A stretch of 64,000 bases of DNA from Mycolicibacter hiberniae (GCF_010729485.1 NZ_AP022609.1:3844001-3908000), one strand, 5' to 3'. Positions 38,806 to 49,195 are shown, numbered from the stretch's first letter. Notes: generated from the sequence alone by a model not told the origin. Made by a program: numbers and translations.

Positions 38806-39123
38806 ATGGCCGAGAATATCCACGTCAACCAGGACGTGCTGATCAACGCTGCGGGGAATCACCAGGAGGCATCGGACTACCTGGCGACGGTTGCCGCCTC
38901 ACACGAGCGTATTCAGGCGACCCTGAACTCGCTCGGCCCCATCTACGGAGACTTTCGCGAGGTCGCCGAGTCTCTACTGGAAGCTCGCGCGAACTGCTAC
39001 GCAGAACAATCGCGCGAACATTCGGCCGTATCAGCCAACCTGCACCGTGCAGTGGCCATGTGGAACGAGCACGAGCACCAGGCCGCGAGCGCCTTTGGGC
39101 GCCTCACCGATGGAAGCCGATGA
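38806..39123 (+). CDS. EspC/EspF-like ESX secretion-associated protein
   Basis: This 105-residue, cysteine-poor helical protein (MAENIHVNQDVLINAAGNHQ at the start) has the size and helix-turn-helix hairpin look of the EspC/EspF family. Those proteins are co-secreted with other Esp proteins through type VII systems. The usual WxG between the helices is not present, which is also true of EspC; a Gly-Pro break (LNSLGPIYGDF) lies mid-protein. A ribosome site GGGAGG precedes ATG 38806. The stop overlaps the next gene, an EspD/EspH-like protein, mirroring the espC-espD and espF-espH pairings. Secretion is inferred. Confidence 0.72.
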   Translation: MAENIHVNQDVLINAAGNHQEASDYLATVAASHERIQATLNSLGPIYGDFREVAESLLEARANCYAEQSREHSAVSANLHRAVAMWNEHEHQAASAFGRLTDGSR

Positions 39124-39434
39124 CTGAGCCGAACCCGGCATTCGACACGATGCATCCCAGCGGTGATGTGCTGTTTCGGTCCTGCCGCGGCGGTTATCTG
39201 CACAGTGTGGTGCTGTCCGAATCCGTGATGGAGGCGGACGCCCGTCGGCTCGCGGAAGCCATTGTGTTGACCGCCGACGTGTCGTTTCTGAAGGCGGCGT
39301 TGGAGATCCGGGGCGAAATCGTCGCGACGGGTCACTCGCCGTCAGTTGCGGTTCCCACCAACGATGATCTGCGGGTGGCCACCGAGCGACTCCTGGCCCA
39401 CAGACTGCACCCTGGCGCTGACCCGGGTCGCTAG
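39120..39434 (+). CDS. EspD/EspH-like small protein (DUF2694-type)
   Basis: The 104-residue product resembles the conserved core of EspD and EspH: GDVLFRSCRGGYLHSVVLSE followed by MEADARRLAEAIVLTADVSF parallels the VSVSTLMDGRIQHVEL and MSEAQLADEIFVIADLARQK segments of those proteins. EspH- and EspD-type proteins stabilise or chaperone their Esp partners in the cytoplasm, so it may serve the EspC-like protein encoded just upstream, with which its ATG overlaps by four bases. The similarity is by eye and the family name is tentative. Confidence 0.65.
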   Translation: MTEPNPAFDTMHPSGDVLFRSCRGGYLHSVVLSESVMEADARRLAEAIVLTADVSFLKAALEIRGEIVATGHSPSVAVPTNDDLRVATERLLAHRLHPGADPGR

Positions 39435-39664
39435 ACCACCCATTTCCCCGCGGCATCGACGTCGGGCCGGATGTCTTCGGGAAGGTCGACCACCCTGTCC
39501 CCGAACAGGTTTCGAGCGCGCTCCAGTAGGGCGAGAAGTTCGCTCAGTTGCGCTGCGCACCCTGCCCCCGAGAACCCGCCATCAGCCACGATCAGCACGC
39601 TACCCACTTGCTCAGGGCCTGACAATTCACCGCCTGACCGGGCGTTGGCAGGCCCGCGATCCAT
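39431..39664 (-). CDS. Possible small hypothetical protein on the opposite strand
   Basis: A 77-residue frame (ATG 39664; a longer form from 39721 is possible) fills the gap between two plus-strand ESX-associated genes. Its sequence, with SVLIVADGGFSGAGCAAQLS, LLALLERARNLFG and an acidic end, looks protein-like, and third codon positions are mostly G or C though less so than in neighbours. It is not recognised. It may be a real small gene antisense to the operon or a chance frame. Confidence 0.35.
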   Translation of the reverse strand: MDRGPANARSGGELSGPEQVGSVLIVADGGFSGAGCAAQLSELLALLERARNLFGDRVVDLPEDIRPDVDAAGKWVV

Positions 39665-39736
39665 GGTTCCGCGGCACGGACGGGGGGAGCGCGAATTCAA
39701 GCGAGGGTGCCCAGACCGCAACGGTACGCTTGCGCC

Positions 39737-41098
39737 GTGGCACTCTTCGGTCGGTGGTCGGCGCGCCAGCGCCTTCGGAGCGCGGCCCGGGACTCGCTGG
39801 CGGTCCCGGCGTTCAGCACTCCGGTCGACTGCAGTTCGTGGGTGCTCGGCGGCCTATGGCCAGCCGAATTGGCGACGATCACCCCCGAGACGGCCCCGCT
39901 GGCGGACTACCTCCACGCTGATCTACAGCGAATCGCGCAATCGGCCAACGAGAAGCTCTACGCGCTGGGCCGATCAAATCTGGCCGCGTCCGCACGTCAG
40001 ATCGCCCAGGCTCGGGTCATCAACGTGGCCAGGGCGTTCGCCGTCCTGCGCGTGGAGTCCACGGTGCGCCAACTCCATAAGGAAACATTGGATTTCGGCA
40101 GCGACTTCGCCCGTCTCAGCCAGGGCCCGGTTCCTGTCTCGGCCACTCCGGAGGTTCAGGTGGACCCCGGCGCGGCTTTTCCTGTGACGGCACCGCCGGG
40201 TGACGCCGGCGAGTCCGCTTGGCTCGGCGCGCAGGATCGTTCGCCGGCGCCACGCGTCTCCGAGGAGATCGTCCTCGCCACCGAGGAGCACCAGCAGCCG
40301 GCAGCCCCCGGGCTGCGGGCTGAAGCGGTTGTGGAAATACCGGGGGATCCGACCGTGACGAGTCAGTTCACGCCGTCGGGTCCGCTTGCCATGCACCGTG
40401 CGCGGGCGACCCAACTCGACTCCGCCGCACCGCTCTCCACGCCGCTGTTCGCCGAGTCCGACGAGCAGCGGGCGCAGCGCCTCTTAGGGTTCGTCGCACG
40501 TCAGGAGCCGGGCTTGCGCTGGGCGGTGGGCGTTCTCGCCGACGGATCGACCCTCCTGGTCACCGATATCGCCCACGGATGGATTCCTCCGGGGGTCGAG
40601 CTGCCGGCCGGAGTTCAGCTGCTGGAGCCCGGATGGCGGACCGGAACGCTCACGGAGATGCTGGGTGGCCCGCTGGTGTCGTCGGCTGTCTACAGCCCGG
40701 GGAATCGTCTTGGTCGAGCGAGTGATTCAGCGGTGCCGGAAGTATCGGCGGAGCCCCGCAAGCTGGCGCCCATCGAGGATCTCGGATGGCAGCTCAGCGG
40801 GGCAACCCATTGGCGCGACGGACTGCCGAGGATGGTGAACACCCTGGCGAAGGCAGGTGCCGCCGGAACCGGCGTAGTCGAAGCTGAAATCGACTTGTTG
40901 CGGGTGCATCTCGATACCATGCGTTACCAGCTGCTGGCCAGGTATCCCGACTCTGACACCGCAGCGGTGCTCAACTGCATGCTGCTGGCCGCCACCGAAG
41001 GAATCGCGACTGGTGACCTGGTGTCCGCCAACTACCACTTCAGCTGGTTTCGAGCGCTCAGCGTACCGCCCGCCGCCCAGTGGGACGTGTCAACTTAG
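39737..41098 (+). CDS. ESX-2-associated DUF5632/DUF5631-type protein (Rv3899c-like)
   Basis: The 453-residue protein has a helical N-terminal region (residues 1-140), a Pro/Glu-rich linker, and two C-terminal domains. The first starts near LLGFVARQEPGLRWAVGVLA and DGSTLLVTDIAHGWIPPGVE, the second is helical (MVNTLAKAGAAGTGVVEAEI, NCMLLAATEGIATGDLVSAN). This order resembles the DUF5632-DUF5631 pair of Rv3899c, which lies next to ESX-2 in M. tuberculosis. The start is GTG 39737. No signal peptide or membrane helix is seen. Its exact role is unknown; it is likely an effector or accessory factor of the adjacent ESX-2 system. Confidence 0.75.
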   Translation: MALFGRWSARQRLRSAARDSLAVPAFSTPVDCSSWVLGGLWPAELATITPETAPLADYLHADLQRIAQSANEKLYALGRSNLAASARQIAQARVINVARAFAVLRVESTVRQLHKETLDFGSDFARLSQGPVPVSATPEVQVDPGAAFPVTAPPGDAGESAWLGAQDRSPAPRVSEEIVLATEEHQQPAAPGLRAEAVVEIPGDPTVTSQFTPSGPLAMHRARATQLDSAAPLSTPLFAESDEQRAQRLLGFVARQEPGLRWAVGVLADGSTLLVTDIAHGWIPPGVELPAGVQLLEPGWRTGTLTEMLGGPLVSSAVYSPGNRLGRASDSAVPEVSAEPRKLAPIEDLGWQLSGATHWRDGLPRMVNTLAKAGAAGTGVVEAEIDLLRVHLDTMRYQLLARYPDSDTAAVLNCMLLAATEGIATGDLVSANYHFSWFRALSVPPAAQWDVST

Positions 41099-41147
41099 GC
41101 GGCGTCATGAATTGACGCTGCTCGCACCGGATCGACATACTTAGCCA

Positions 41148-41465
41148 ATGTCGGGGGCGGAGAGCCGGGCGGAACTCAGCGACAGGGACCTTGTCGAGTC
41201 CGTCCTGCGCGATCTGCGTGCGGCCGCCGAAAAATGGGAAGCCCTCGTTGCCGAGGCCGAGAACACAACGTACAGCGTCGATCTGGGAGACGTTCGAGCC
41301 GTTGCCAACTGCGACGGGCGGCTGCTGGAGCTGACGCTGCACCCTTGCGTACTCAGCGATTACACCCACAGCGAGCTGGCGGACCGGCTCAACCTTGTCT
41401 TCACCGCGCTGCGGGAGGAGGCAGAGGCGGACTTCGGTGCGCGGTACGGCGCAAGCCTGGAGTGA
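41148..41465 (+). CDS. EspL/YbaB-like small protein
   Basis: This 105-residue acidic protein has the YbaB/EbfC-type layout: a helix (VESVLRDLRAAAEKWEALVA), three strands (TYSVDLGDVRAVANCDGRLL, ELTLHP) and a C-terminal helix (ELADRLNLVFTALREEAEAD). EspL of ESX-1 has the same fold and helps stabilise Esp substrates, so an analogous chaperone role in ESX-2 is plausible. ATG 41148 is used. The stop lies only 14 bases from the convergent eccA2 stop, marking the meeting point of the accessory block and the core secretion locus. Confidence 0.72.
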   Translation: MSGAESRAELSDRDLVESVLRDLRAAAEKWEALVAEAENTTYSVDLGDVRAVANCDGRLLELTLHPCVLSDYTHSELADRLNLVFTALREEAEADFGARYGASLE

Positions 41466-41479
41466 CAGCGGCCTAGCGC

Positions 41480-43321
41480 TTACCAGTCCAGGGAGGCCAT
41501 CTCGCGTTTGGTACTGCATACGCAGCGAACGGCTGTGTCGATGTCGTCGGCGGTGATCGTCTTGAGGTCATCGATGGTCACGGGCTGTCCGGCCCGTTTC
41601 TGGGCGGCCAGCCGAGTGTCGCGGGCAAGTTCGGCCTCCTCGATCACGTTGCGGGCAAAACGTCCGTTGTGCATGACGTTGATGCCGTGCTCTCCGCGTG
41701 GGCTGACATAGCCCCGAACCTTGGCAACCATGTTCAGGAAGCGTTGGCGTGCATCCGGGTTCAGTACAGTTGCCCGACTTGATCCGTAACGCTCACCGAT
41801 CTCAACGATCTCCTCCGGAGAGTACGCCTCGAACCGGATCTTCCGGTTGAAGCGGCTGGCCAGACCGGGGTTGACGGTCAGGAATTCATCGACTTGGTCC
41901 TCGTAGCCGGCGGCGATGAAACAGAAGTCGAAGCGGTGCTTCTCCAGCGCGATCAGCAATTGGTTGACGGCCTCCATGCCGATCATGTCCGGCGTTCCGT
42001 CCTGGTGACGCTCCACCAGCGAATAGAACTCGTCCATGAACAGAATTCCGCCCAATGCTCTTTCGATCAGTTCATTGGTCTTCGGGCCGGAGGCACCGAT
42101 GTGCTCACCGCAGAAGTCGGAACGACGTACTTCGATGATTTCGGGATTGCGGACAATTCCCATACCGGCATAGATCTTGCCCAGTGCCTCGGCGGTAGTC
42201 GTTTTGCCCGTTCCCGGTGGACCCACCAGCAGCATGTGATTGGTCTGGCCCTCCACGGGCAGGCCGTGTTCGAGCCGCATGGCGCGGACCTCGAGTTGGT
42301 CCTCCAGCGCCCTGACTGCACGTTTGACCTCCGCCAGGCCGACTTGCCTCTCCAACTCGGCGCGGCCCTGTTCCAGCAACTCGGCGCGGCGGTCCTGTGC
42401 TTTGGTTTCATCGAGTTCGGCGCGGCTCTTGGCCGAGCCGGCGTCCCACCGGTCGCTTCGACTGTCGATGATCTGTTCGTCGATGACCACGAGACGCAGC
42501 TTCGGCTCGGCCAGCGCCGCCTTGGCCGGTTCGGTGAGCACACCGTTGATCGCCGCCTTGGACAACCAGACCTGCGCCTTGTCTTCCTCGCCGAGCTGTC
42601 GGTGCACCATGCCGCGCAGGTAGGCGAGGTCCGCGGCCAGCAACGGGATCTCGCTCGGGTTGATCGACGCGGTGAGAACCCCGACTTGAAAGCGCTCGGA
42701 AAAGCGGCTCTGCCCGGCGATGTCGACACGGTCCAGCCAATCCAGCGCCACTCGGCCATGGCCCAGATGGGCCGCCGCGTAGCCTGCCAGCGCGCACACC
42801 GAGGCCGTCACCGCCGGCATGGTGATCGCCCGCTCGGGGAGCTCCTCTGCGGCGATGGTCAGCACGTCCGGCCATCGCTGGGTGACGAACATCAGATGGG
42901 CGCGGCCGAGTTGGCGCCACTGGTAGTTGATCCAGCTGTCCAGGAGGGATTCGTCGGACAGCAACACCTCGGCACTCTCGTACTCCCCGGCCACGGTGAG
43001 CGCCGAAGCCAGGGCCAAACCCACGTGCGAGCCATCGGTCACGGTGATGGACAGGTAAGGGCCCAACGGAATCTGGGCGGCCAGGTGCCTTCCGAGGCGG
43101 GTGGTCTCCTTGTGCAGCCAGTCCCGGTTGGCATAGAGACGGTGCAGGGTGTCAAGCGCGGTGTCGCCGCAGGCGATACGGCCCAGCCACGCGTCTGCCA
43201 TGGAGGGATCGGCCTCGGTCGCGGCGATGAAATCGGCTAACGCCTCGGGCGAGCCGTACTCGCCGCCAATGCTCACCATTGCCCGGTCGAAATGCCGACG
43301 GGCCGTCAGCAGGTCACTCAC
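41480..43321 (-). CDS. eccA2: ESX-2 AAA+ ATPase EccA2
   Basis: EccA is the cytoplasmic CbxX/CfqX-type AAA+ ATPase of type VII secretion that interacts with EspG and PE/PPE substrates. The 613-residue protein has an N-terminal TPR-like helical domain (residues 1-280) and a C-terminal AAA domain with Walker A GPPGTGKTTTAEAL (Lys373), Walker B GGILFMDEFYSL and the sensor/arginine-finger region FCFIAAGYEDQVDEF...FNRKIRFE. The length is close to EccA2 of M. tuberculosis (619 aa). The start is GTG 43321. It is the last gene of the minus-strand locus, 60 bases after eccE2. Confidence 0.95.
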   Translation of the reverse strand: MSDLLTARRHFDRAMVSIGGEYGSPEALADFIAATEADPSMADAWLGRIACGDTALDTLHRLYANRDWLHKETTRLGRHLAAQIPLGPYLSITVTDGSHVGLALASALTVAGEYESAEVLLSDESLLDSWINYQWRQLGRAHLMFVTQRWPDVLTIAAEELPERAITMPAVTASVCALAGYAAAHLGHGRVALDWLDRVDIAGQSRFSERFQVGVLTASINPSEIPLLAADLAYLRGMVHRQLGEEDKAQVWLSKAAINGVLTEPAKAALAEPKLRLVVIDEQIIDSRSDRWDAGSAKSRAELDETKAQDRRAELLEQGRAELERQVGLAEVKRAVRALEDQLEVRAMRLEHGLPVEGQTNHMLLVGPPGTGKTTTAEALGKIYAGMGIVRNPEIIEVRRSDFCGEHIGASGPKTNELIERALGGILFMDEFYSLVERHQDGTPDMIGMEAVNQLLIALEKHRFDFCFIAAGYEDQVDEFLTVNPGLASRFNRKIRFEAYSPEEIVEIGERYGSSRATVLNPDARQRFLNMVAKVRGYVSPRGEHGINVMHNGRFARNVIEEAELARDTRLAAQKRAGQPVTIDDLKTITADDIDTAVRCVCSTKREMASLDW

Positions 43322-43381
43322 TGTCTGTAGTCCTCTGTCGCACGTCCAGGTCCTCCAGCTGACAGCCGATGCGGCGCGTTG

Positions 43382-44941
43382 TCATCGCAACGACATCGGC
43401 GCGAGCGCCTCCGGGCTGCAGTAGCGGTTTTCCGCCCGGAACAACTCCACCGTAGCCAGCCAGGATTTCCCGCCGGCCGCAACTCGAACTGCGTTCCGAT
43501 CGATCTGCTCGATGCACACCTCGACGGCGTCCGGTGGTGGCGGCGGCGTGCCGGGCGGCGCCACCGTGATCACCGTGGCAGGGCGGGGCGACGGGGCGAT
43601 CGAGCCGTCTACCACGCTGACGGTGGTCCGCGGAGTCGGCCGTGACTCATCGATCACATTCACCTCGGGCATCCGGACGCTGGCCCAGCGGGCCTTGTCT
43701 CGGGTGTGTACGCAGAGCCGTTCCCCGGCACCGGCCGCCCGAATGACGATGCGTTTGGCGATGAGATCCTCAGCCGCGATGAATACCCGGCTCAACTCGC
43801 CCGAATCGGTCAACGGCACCATCAACCGGTCGCCGTTGGCCAGCTTGCCGATCAGGACCCCCGACGGACCGATCTCAAGGGGAAGCCTGGCCGGAAGCCG
43901 AAGCGATCGCAATCCGCGCAGCGAACGGCGGGGGGCGCACATGTTGGCCGTGACGGCCGCGGCCTGCTCCCCGTTGAGCCGGCGAAGCACCACCGAGGGT
44001 GGCGTCGGGGCGGGCTGCGGTGTCCGCAGGGTCACGGTGGCCGTGCACGTTCCGTCGGGGAGCAGGGTGACGTTCTGGATGACGTGATCGACCGGCAGAG
44101 TCCAGGCCTGCGCGAGCAGTTGTGCGTTGATCTCGCCGGTGGCGTAGGTGTAGGTAGTCGCCCACCCGCCGTCGGTGCGCAGGGCCTTCCATCGTTGGGC
44201 GCCGGCGGTCAGGGAACCACCGGCCAAGCGCCGGTCCAGCTCGACCAGGTCGCTGGCCGTGGCTACCCGCGCCCGCAGTCCGCCGCAGCGCAACCGACCC
44301 GCGATCCGTTGCGCGACAGCGACCGCCGCGGCACCGAGCGTGGTTCGCCAACGCAGCGCCGCCGTGTTGTCGATCACCCGCAGTCGCAGTAGCAGCCAGG
44401 TCTCGCGTTGCCCGGCGTAGGGCGGGGTGCCGATCTCGGTGTCGTAGACCCGGGGAAAGTCACCGGACGTTGCGCGGCGCGCTCCGATGCTGATCACGCT
44501 CATCGAATCCAGGACCAGCCCGAGCGCATGCCGAAGCATCGGCTGCAGATCGGCGATGTCGACGACGTTATCGGTCTCCACGTTCACCGATCCGGTAGCC
44601 ACCGTGGCTGCGTGCGGCCGACCCAGCAGGTGGATGGCCACGACCGCGACACCGTCCTGAATCCGGACTCCGCCGCCGGCGCGGTTGTTGGCCACGGTGA
44701 CCGGATCGCTCCAGGCATCCTGCGAGGGCCGGCGCAACCACAGCAGCGCCCACGACCATGCCGGCTGGCCCCACCACGGCACCCACACCACTGCTCCCAC
44801 GAGCACGAGCGCGGTGACGACACCGATGAGACCCCCCAGCGCCCAGCCCACCAGAGCGCCTAGCGCAACCGCTGTGGCGCACAGGAGTCGCCGGTTACTC
44901 GAAGGGTGGAATCCGGTCAGCCGGACCTGGTTCTGACTCAT
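43382..44941 (-). CDS. eccE2: ESX-2 secretion system membrane component EccE2
   Basis: EccE sits at the periphery of the type VII inner-membrane complex. The 519-residue product has two closely spaced N-terminal membrane helices (about residues 18-38 and 40-57, [20 protein letters not shown] and the following segment). A cytoplasmic domain follows with [19 protein letters not shown] near the end, as in other EccE proteins. ATG 44941 overlaps the mycP2 stop by four bases. The length agrees with EccE2 (about 537 aa). The C-terminus is rich in Pro ([14 protein letters not shown]). Confidence 0.92.
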   Translation of the reverse strand: MSQNQVRLTGFHPSSNRRLLCATAVALGALVGWALGGLIGVVTALVLVGAVVWVPWWGQPAWSWALLWLRRPSQDAWSDPVTVANNRAGGGVRIQDGVAVVAIHLLGRPHAATVATGSVNVETDNVVDIADLQPMLRHALGLVLDSMSVISIGARRATSGDFPRVYDTEIGTPPYAGQRETWLLLRLRVIDNTAALRWRTTLGAAAVAVAQRIAGRLRCGGLRARVATASDLVELDRRLAGGSLTAGAQRWKALRTDGGWATTYTYATGEINAQLLAQAWTLPVDHVIQNVTLLPDGTCTATVTLRTPQPAPTPPSVVLRRLNGEQAAAVTANMCAPRRSLRGLRSLRLPARLPLEIGPSGVLIGKLANGDRLMVPLTDSGELSRVFIAAEDLIAKRIVIRAAGAGERLCVHTRDKARWASVRMPEVNVIDESRPTPRTTVSVVDGSIAPSPRPATVITVAPPGTPPPPPDAVEVCIEQIDRNAVRVAAGGKSWLATVELFRAENRYCSPEALAPMSLR

Positions 44942-46617
44942 CGGGTGGCCCGGCGGATCCGGGCGGTGATCGCGGCGGCCAGTACAGCCGCGGCGATCAC
45001 GCCGAGGAAGGCGAGGGCGACGTTGCGAGCCCGATGGTCCGGCGGAGGTGGAGGTGGTGCCGGGGTGAGCACCCGCTGCTGCGACCCCGGTGCCACCGGA
45101 TCGCCGGCCGGCACGTTGAACGTCAGTGCCGCAACCGGATCGACCAGTCCGTAGCCGACCCGGTTGTCCACCCCGGAGGGAGGATTGTGGGCAGTCTGAA
45201 CAATCCGGTTGATCACTTGGTTTGCCGTGAGTTGCGGATATTTTGCCCGGACCAGTGCAGCCACCCCGCTGACGTAGGCGGCGGAGAAGCTGGTGCCCCA
45301 AAACGGCATGTTCTTGTCGCCGACCCGGGCCGGGGGATAGGCATTGACCGGATTTCCGCCCTGCGGCGACAGGCCCATCACATGGGTGGCGGGCGCCGCC
45401 ACCCGCACCCATGGGCCCGCCATGCTCTTGTCGATCGGTGCCCCGGTGGAGTCCACACCGCCGACCGACAAGACATAGTCGGAGAACCATGACGGGCTCG
45501 ATATCACCTTGACCTGGTTCCAGTCCCGCGGGTCGTTGGGGTTCAGCGGGTCGAACATCGGGTTGTCGGCGCACCCGGCCTCGCCGACGTTGCCGGCGGC
45601 GGCCACGATCACCGCGTCCTTTACCGTCGCCGCGTACCACAGGGCCGCCCCCAGCGCTTGTTGGTCGACTGCGGCGGCCACTTGCACACAGGAGGTGACC
45701 GAGACGTTGATGACCTTGGCGCCCATGTTGGCTGCGTGGACGACGGCCCTGGCCAGCGTTGCCAGGGTTCCGGCCTTCACCCGCTCGTCGTCATAGCCGA
45801 ATCGTTGGGGGTGGACCGGCTCAAACGCCCGGGACGATTGGCGGATAGAGATGACGGTGGCATGCGGCGCCACCCCCACAACACCGTCGGGAGCGCCCGG
45901 CGGAGGTGGCGGGACCGCGGGCTCGTCGTCGCTCTGGGGATCGGCGGGCCCGGCGGCCGGTGCTACGGCGCCCTCGTCAGGCGGGGGTGGCGGGGGAGGA
46001 GGGGCCGGCGCCACCTGGGTAATGGTCACCGCGGTGGGAGGCGGAGGCGGTGCCGGTGGGCCCGGAATGTCCGCCGGGGGCAGGGGTTCGCCAATGCTGG
46101 GGGGCGGACCGGCCGGCGGGGGGAACGCGGGGACCGCCGGCATGGGGCGGGGCATCGGCAGCGCCCCCAGGGGAGCCGCGGCGATGATCGACGCCGCGAT
46201 CGTGCCGTGCGCGTCGCAGTCCTGCAGGCCGCCGAGCCCCTCCGCCCCGCCCATGATGTAGTCGCCCCCGGCAATCGCCGGCAAGCGGGTATTCGGTGTG
46301 ACGCCGGTGTCGATGACGGCAACCGGGACGCCGTTGCCGGTGGAGTATTGCCATGCCGCGGCGATACCCAGCATGTCGAATCCCGGTGCCAGTTGCGCCA
46401 CGTCGGGATTGCCGACCGTGATCGGGACACTGCAGGAATTCGAGCGCCGCATCGGCTGGTCCGGTCCCGGCGTGCCGTCGGCAGGGACAAGAGCAGGATC
46501 GACCGACGGAGGCTCGATCGCCCGGGCTGGAGGTGGGCCGCTCGACGCAAAGACCAGCGCCATCACCGCGGCGACGATGGCCCCGCGAGCGGACAGGCGC
46601 CTTAGTTGCGGACCCAC
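44938..46617 (-). CDS. mycP2: ESX-2 mycosin protease MycP2
   Basis: Mycosins are membrane-anchored subtilisin-like proteases needed for type VII complex stability. The protein (559 aa) has a signal sequence ([20 protein letters not shown] region, ending near ARA). The catalytic Asp is in [11 protein letters not shown], the His in [12 protein letters not shown] and the Ser in [17 protein letters not shown]-terminal membrane helix ([20 protein letters not shown]) precedes a basic tail. Between His and Ser is an unusually long proline-rich insertion (about 90 residues, runs of six or more Pro). GTG 46617 is chosen because GGGAGGA lies eight bases upstream; ATG 46638 is an alternative. It overlaps eccD2 by 16 bases. 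Confidence 0.95.
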   Translation of the reverse strand: MGPQLRRLSARGAIVAAVMALVFASSGPPPARAIEPPSVDPALVPADGTPGPDQPMRRSNSCSVPITVGNPDVAQLAPGFDMLGIAAAWQYSTGNGVPVAVIDTGVTPNTRLPAIAGGDYIMGGAEGLGGLQDCDAHGTIAASIIAAAPLGALPMPRPMPAVPAFPPPAGPPPSIGEPLPPADIPGPPAPPPPPTAVTITQVAPAPPPPPPPPDEGAVAPAAGPADPQSDDEPAVPPPPPGAPDGVVGVAPHATVISIRQSSRAFEPVHPQRFGYDDERVKAGTLATLARAVVHAANMGAKVINVSVTSCVQVAAAVDQQALGAALWYAATVKDAVIVAAAGNVGEAGCADNPMFDPLNPNDPRDWNQVKVISSPSWFSDYVLSVGGVDSTGAPIDKSMAGPWVRVAAPATHVMGLSPQGGNPVNAYPPARVGDKNMPFWGTSFSAAYVSGVAALVRAKYPQLTANQVINRIVQTAHNPPSGVDNRVGYGLVDPVAALTFNVPAGDPVAPGSQQRVLTPAPPPPPPDHRARNVALAFLGVIAAAVLAAAITARIRRATR

Positions 46618-48200
46618 ACGAAAAGTCCTCCCAGCCATGCGCCCAGTACGCCTACCACGATGAATGCCAGGACTTCCAGCCATTCGACGGCCAGCCGGAT
46701 CCAGGGCACAAACTTGGTTTCGGGTACCAGCAGACCGGCGGCCAGCCCCAACCCGGCGAAGACGGCGACGGCAGCGGCCGGCCATAGGAAGCCGGCGGCG
46801 GAATCGCCAGGGCTCGCCAGGGCGTATTTGACAATTCCGGCGAGTACGGCCGCGCTGGCTCCCCCTACGAGCGCAATCGCTTGGACGCGTGCGGCGAAAC
46901 CGCGACCCTGAGTGATGAACAGGCCTGCCACCAGGCCGCACAGCGCCACCGCGCCACGCTGCCGCGGGCCGCCTGGGGTGAGCACCATCCAGACCGCTAT
47001 CGGCAATGCGGTGGCGGCCGCGACACAAATCCCGACCTGCACGGAGTTGATCAATCGCGCGGAGGCCGCGATCGCGGCGCCGCGGGCCGAGATGTCGACC
47101 AAGTCGTCCTCGTCGTCCTCTGCATCTTCGGGAGTGACGGGGGAGACCGTGTCGATCGGCATGTTGGCGCGACGGGCGAACAAGTCTCGCCCGGTGATCG
47201 AACCGAAGTATGGTGGCCGCACCCGTGCAACCCACAGCGCGATCGTGGGGGCCATCCGCAGCAGGATCAGCAGGCCCAGCAGGAGACAGATGCCGATCAC
47301 CTGCGGCGACACCGGCTGCCACATCCGGGTTGCCGCCACCGCACCGCCGATTCCCGCAGCGGCGACGACCGCGGTGGCAACCGTGCTCTGCGAACGAAGC
47401 AGCACGCTGAGGCCGATCGCGCCGAGGGCCAGCACTGTCAGCCCGATCATCACGTGGGGCGCGCCGAGGGTGCCGGGCGCCGCACAGAACGCTGCGCAAG
47501 ACAACGCGAGCACCGCCAGCCAACCGAAGCCACTGAACAGGTCGTCGCGCGCGGGCCAGTTGCGCCGGATCACCGTTGCCCCGAGCGCCAATAACCCCCC
47601 GAGGCCCACTAGGACGGCGGCGGGAGGCCAACTGTCGCTGAACGTGCGGGCCCGGACCGCCAGGGCCGCAAGTACCACCACCGACAAGGCCGTCAGCCCG
47701 ATCGCAGTGTGTGCGGCAGTCAACGCGGTGACCGGCGCGAACATCCGGTCCACCTTCACCTTGAGCAGGCGGGTCACCGTCTGCTCGTCGGCCTTGTGGC
47801 CGCACTCTTGGCACTGAATCTCCGGCTGGGCTCCCAGTCGGCGCGCCGTTGCGGCCAGGGCGCTCGACAGGGACTCGTACTGCGGCTCGAAGGAGTCGCC
47901 GCCCACCACGGGAACCAGGACCAGTGTGTCGCCGTCTTGTACGCCCAGGTCGTCGAGGCTGCGCGCGATGTCCAGCCGGACGCCATTGACCTTGTGCAGT
48001 TCGTAACTTCCCGGCGGCAGCGCAACCCCGTCAAAACCGTGGTGCCGCAGATCCTCGTCGAGCAGCTCGACCATTCCCTCGAAGAATTCTTCGACGGGAA
48101 TCCCGGCCGGGAAGACCTGGGAAACGAGGTGTTTATCGTAGGCGAGGCTCACCGCACAGCGTGCCGGAAATGCGACTTTTGCTGGTGTCGGGGAGGTCAC
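46602..48200 (-). CDS. eccD2: ESX-2 membrane pore component EccD2
   Basis: EccD forms the multi-helix membrane basin of the type VII complex. The 532-residue product has an N-terminal ubiquitin-like domain (residues 1-100: [48 protein letters not shown]) and about 11 membrane helices from residue 145 to the end ([16 protein letters not shown] and so on). The start GTG 48200 lies five bases after the stop of the preceding MinD-like gene, whose final codons supply an AAAGG ribosome site. Length fits EccD2 (509 aa). Confidence 0.95.
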   Translation of the reverse strand: MTSPTPAKVAFPARCAVSLAYDKHLVSQVFPAGIPVEEFFEGMVELLDEDLRHHGFDGVALPPGSYELHKVNGVRLDIARSLDDLGVQDGDTLVLVPVVGGDSFEPQYESLSSALAATARRLGAQPEIQCQECGHKADEQTVTRLLKVKVDRMFAPVTALTAAHTAIGLTALSVVVLAALAVRARTFSDSWPPAAVLVGLGGLLALGATVIRRNWPARDDLFSGFGWLAVLALSCAAFCAAPGTLGAPHVMIGLTVLALGAIGLSVLLRSQSTVATAVVAAAGIGGAVAATRMWQPVSPQVIGICLLLGLLILLRMAPTIALWVARVRPPYFGSITGRDLFARRANMPIDTVSPVTPEDAEDDEDDLVDISARGAAIAASARLINSVQVGICVAAATALPIAVWMVLTPGGPRQRGAVALCGLVAGLFITQGRGFAARVQAIALVGGASAAVLAGIVKYALASPGDSAAGFLWPAAAVAVFAGLGLAAGLLVPETKFVPWIRLAVEWLEVLAFIVVGVLGAWLGGLFVWVRN

Positions 48201-48205
48201 CGCGT

Positions 48206-49195
48206 TTACCTTTCGGTGTCGGGCACGAACTTGTCGGCCAGACCAGCGGTTATTTCAAATAGCCGCAGTCGGGTCTTCTTCTTCACCTCATTCGGGACAT
48301 CGATGATTCCGCCCTTTGCCAGATGAGCGTCATAGGGCATGACCTCCACGGTGGCGCCGGTCTTGCTGAACCGCTCCGTCAGATAGGCCACCGCGGCACT
48401 GTCGGCTCTCGGGGCGGAGTGGTTGAGGATCACGGTGGAACGCGAAACCAGCTCGTGATAGCCCTGCGAAGCCAAGTAGTCCACCGCCCGCAACACAGGA
48501 CGGGACTGGTCGGCGGTGACCCCCGAGACGAAGACGAGGGTGTCGGTGTTCTCCAGCACCGGTTTCATGACCGGGTGTTCCAAGTCCGCCGCGGTGTCGA
48601 CGACGATGACATTGTGGGTGCGTCGTAACCGCGACAACACCCCACTGAACATTGCCGGAACAAGCGGCCTTAACTGATCCGAGGTGCGATTGCCTGCCAG
48701 AACGTCGAGGCCAACGGCATTCTGGCCGAGGTGTTCCCGGATATCGGAATACCCTTGCACGTCGGTGTCGCTCAGGACGGCCGAGTAATCACCCGGAGGG
48801 TGCTCGTCGATGCGGTCTGACAGTGTCCCGAAGCCTGGGACGGCGTCAATCGCGATGACATTCTCGGGCCGACATTCCCGGAAGACACTGCCGATCGCCG
48901 CGGCCATCGTCGTCACGCCGGTGCCGCCCTTCCCGGACACCAACGTGATCACGTACTGCCGCCGGATGTGCCGACGAATTCTATTACGCAGGTCTCGATA
49001 ATGGCGTTCGCTCGGAGACTCGCCAGGATTAACGGTTTTAGCCGACAGGACATAGACGAGTCTGCGCCAGCCCGAGCCCGGCGGAATCTTGCGTGGCGTG
49101 GCCAGGTCGGAAATGCGCATCGAGTCCGATATCGAATCGCGGTAGCTGGGGCCCGGTGCCGGATCCCACCGCACGGATGAGCCTTCGTCCGGCAT
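48206..49195 (-). CDS. ESX-2-associated MinD/ParA-like ATPase (Rv3888c-like)
   Basis: The product (329 aa from ATG 49195) contains a deviant Walker A typical of MinD/ParA proteins, [17 protein letters not shown], followed by [17 protein letters not shown] and a later [20 protein letters not shown]. Its position between espG2 and eccD2 matches Rv3888c, and the domain resembles the C-terminal part of EspI of ESX-1. It may regulate secretion in response to ATP. The start is uncertain. TTG 49318 would overlap the espG2 stop and add 41 residues; GTG 49222 is also in frame. The ATG leaves a 115-base gap but avoids an unlikely N-terminal extension. Confidence 0.85.
   Translation of the reverse strand: MPDEGSSVRWDPAPGPSYRDSISDSMRISDLATPRKIPPGSGWRRLVYVLSAKTVNPGESPSERHYRDLRNRIRRHIRRQYVITLVSGKGGTGVTTMAAAIGSVFRECRPENVIAIDAVPGFGTLSDRIDEHPPGDYSAVLSDTDVQGYSDIREHLGQNAVGLDVLAGNRTSDQLRPLVPAMFSGVLSRLRRTHNVIVVDTAADLEHPVMKPVLENTDTLVFVSGVTADQSRPVLRAVDYLASQGYHELVSRSTVILNHSAPRADSAAVAYLTERFSKTGATVEVMPYDAHLAKGGIIDVPNEVKKKTRLRLFEITAGLADKFVPDTER

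Noticed and set aside
41894..43240. 448-codon plus-strand frame opposite eccA2
   Set aside because: It is antisense to the AAA+ gene and lacks any domain; reverse-frame shadow.
44938..47814. Very long form of MycP2 reaching into eccD2
   Set aside because: Codons upstream of 46617 translate the eccD2 region in a wrong frame; the signal peptide and ribosome site fix the start near 46617.
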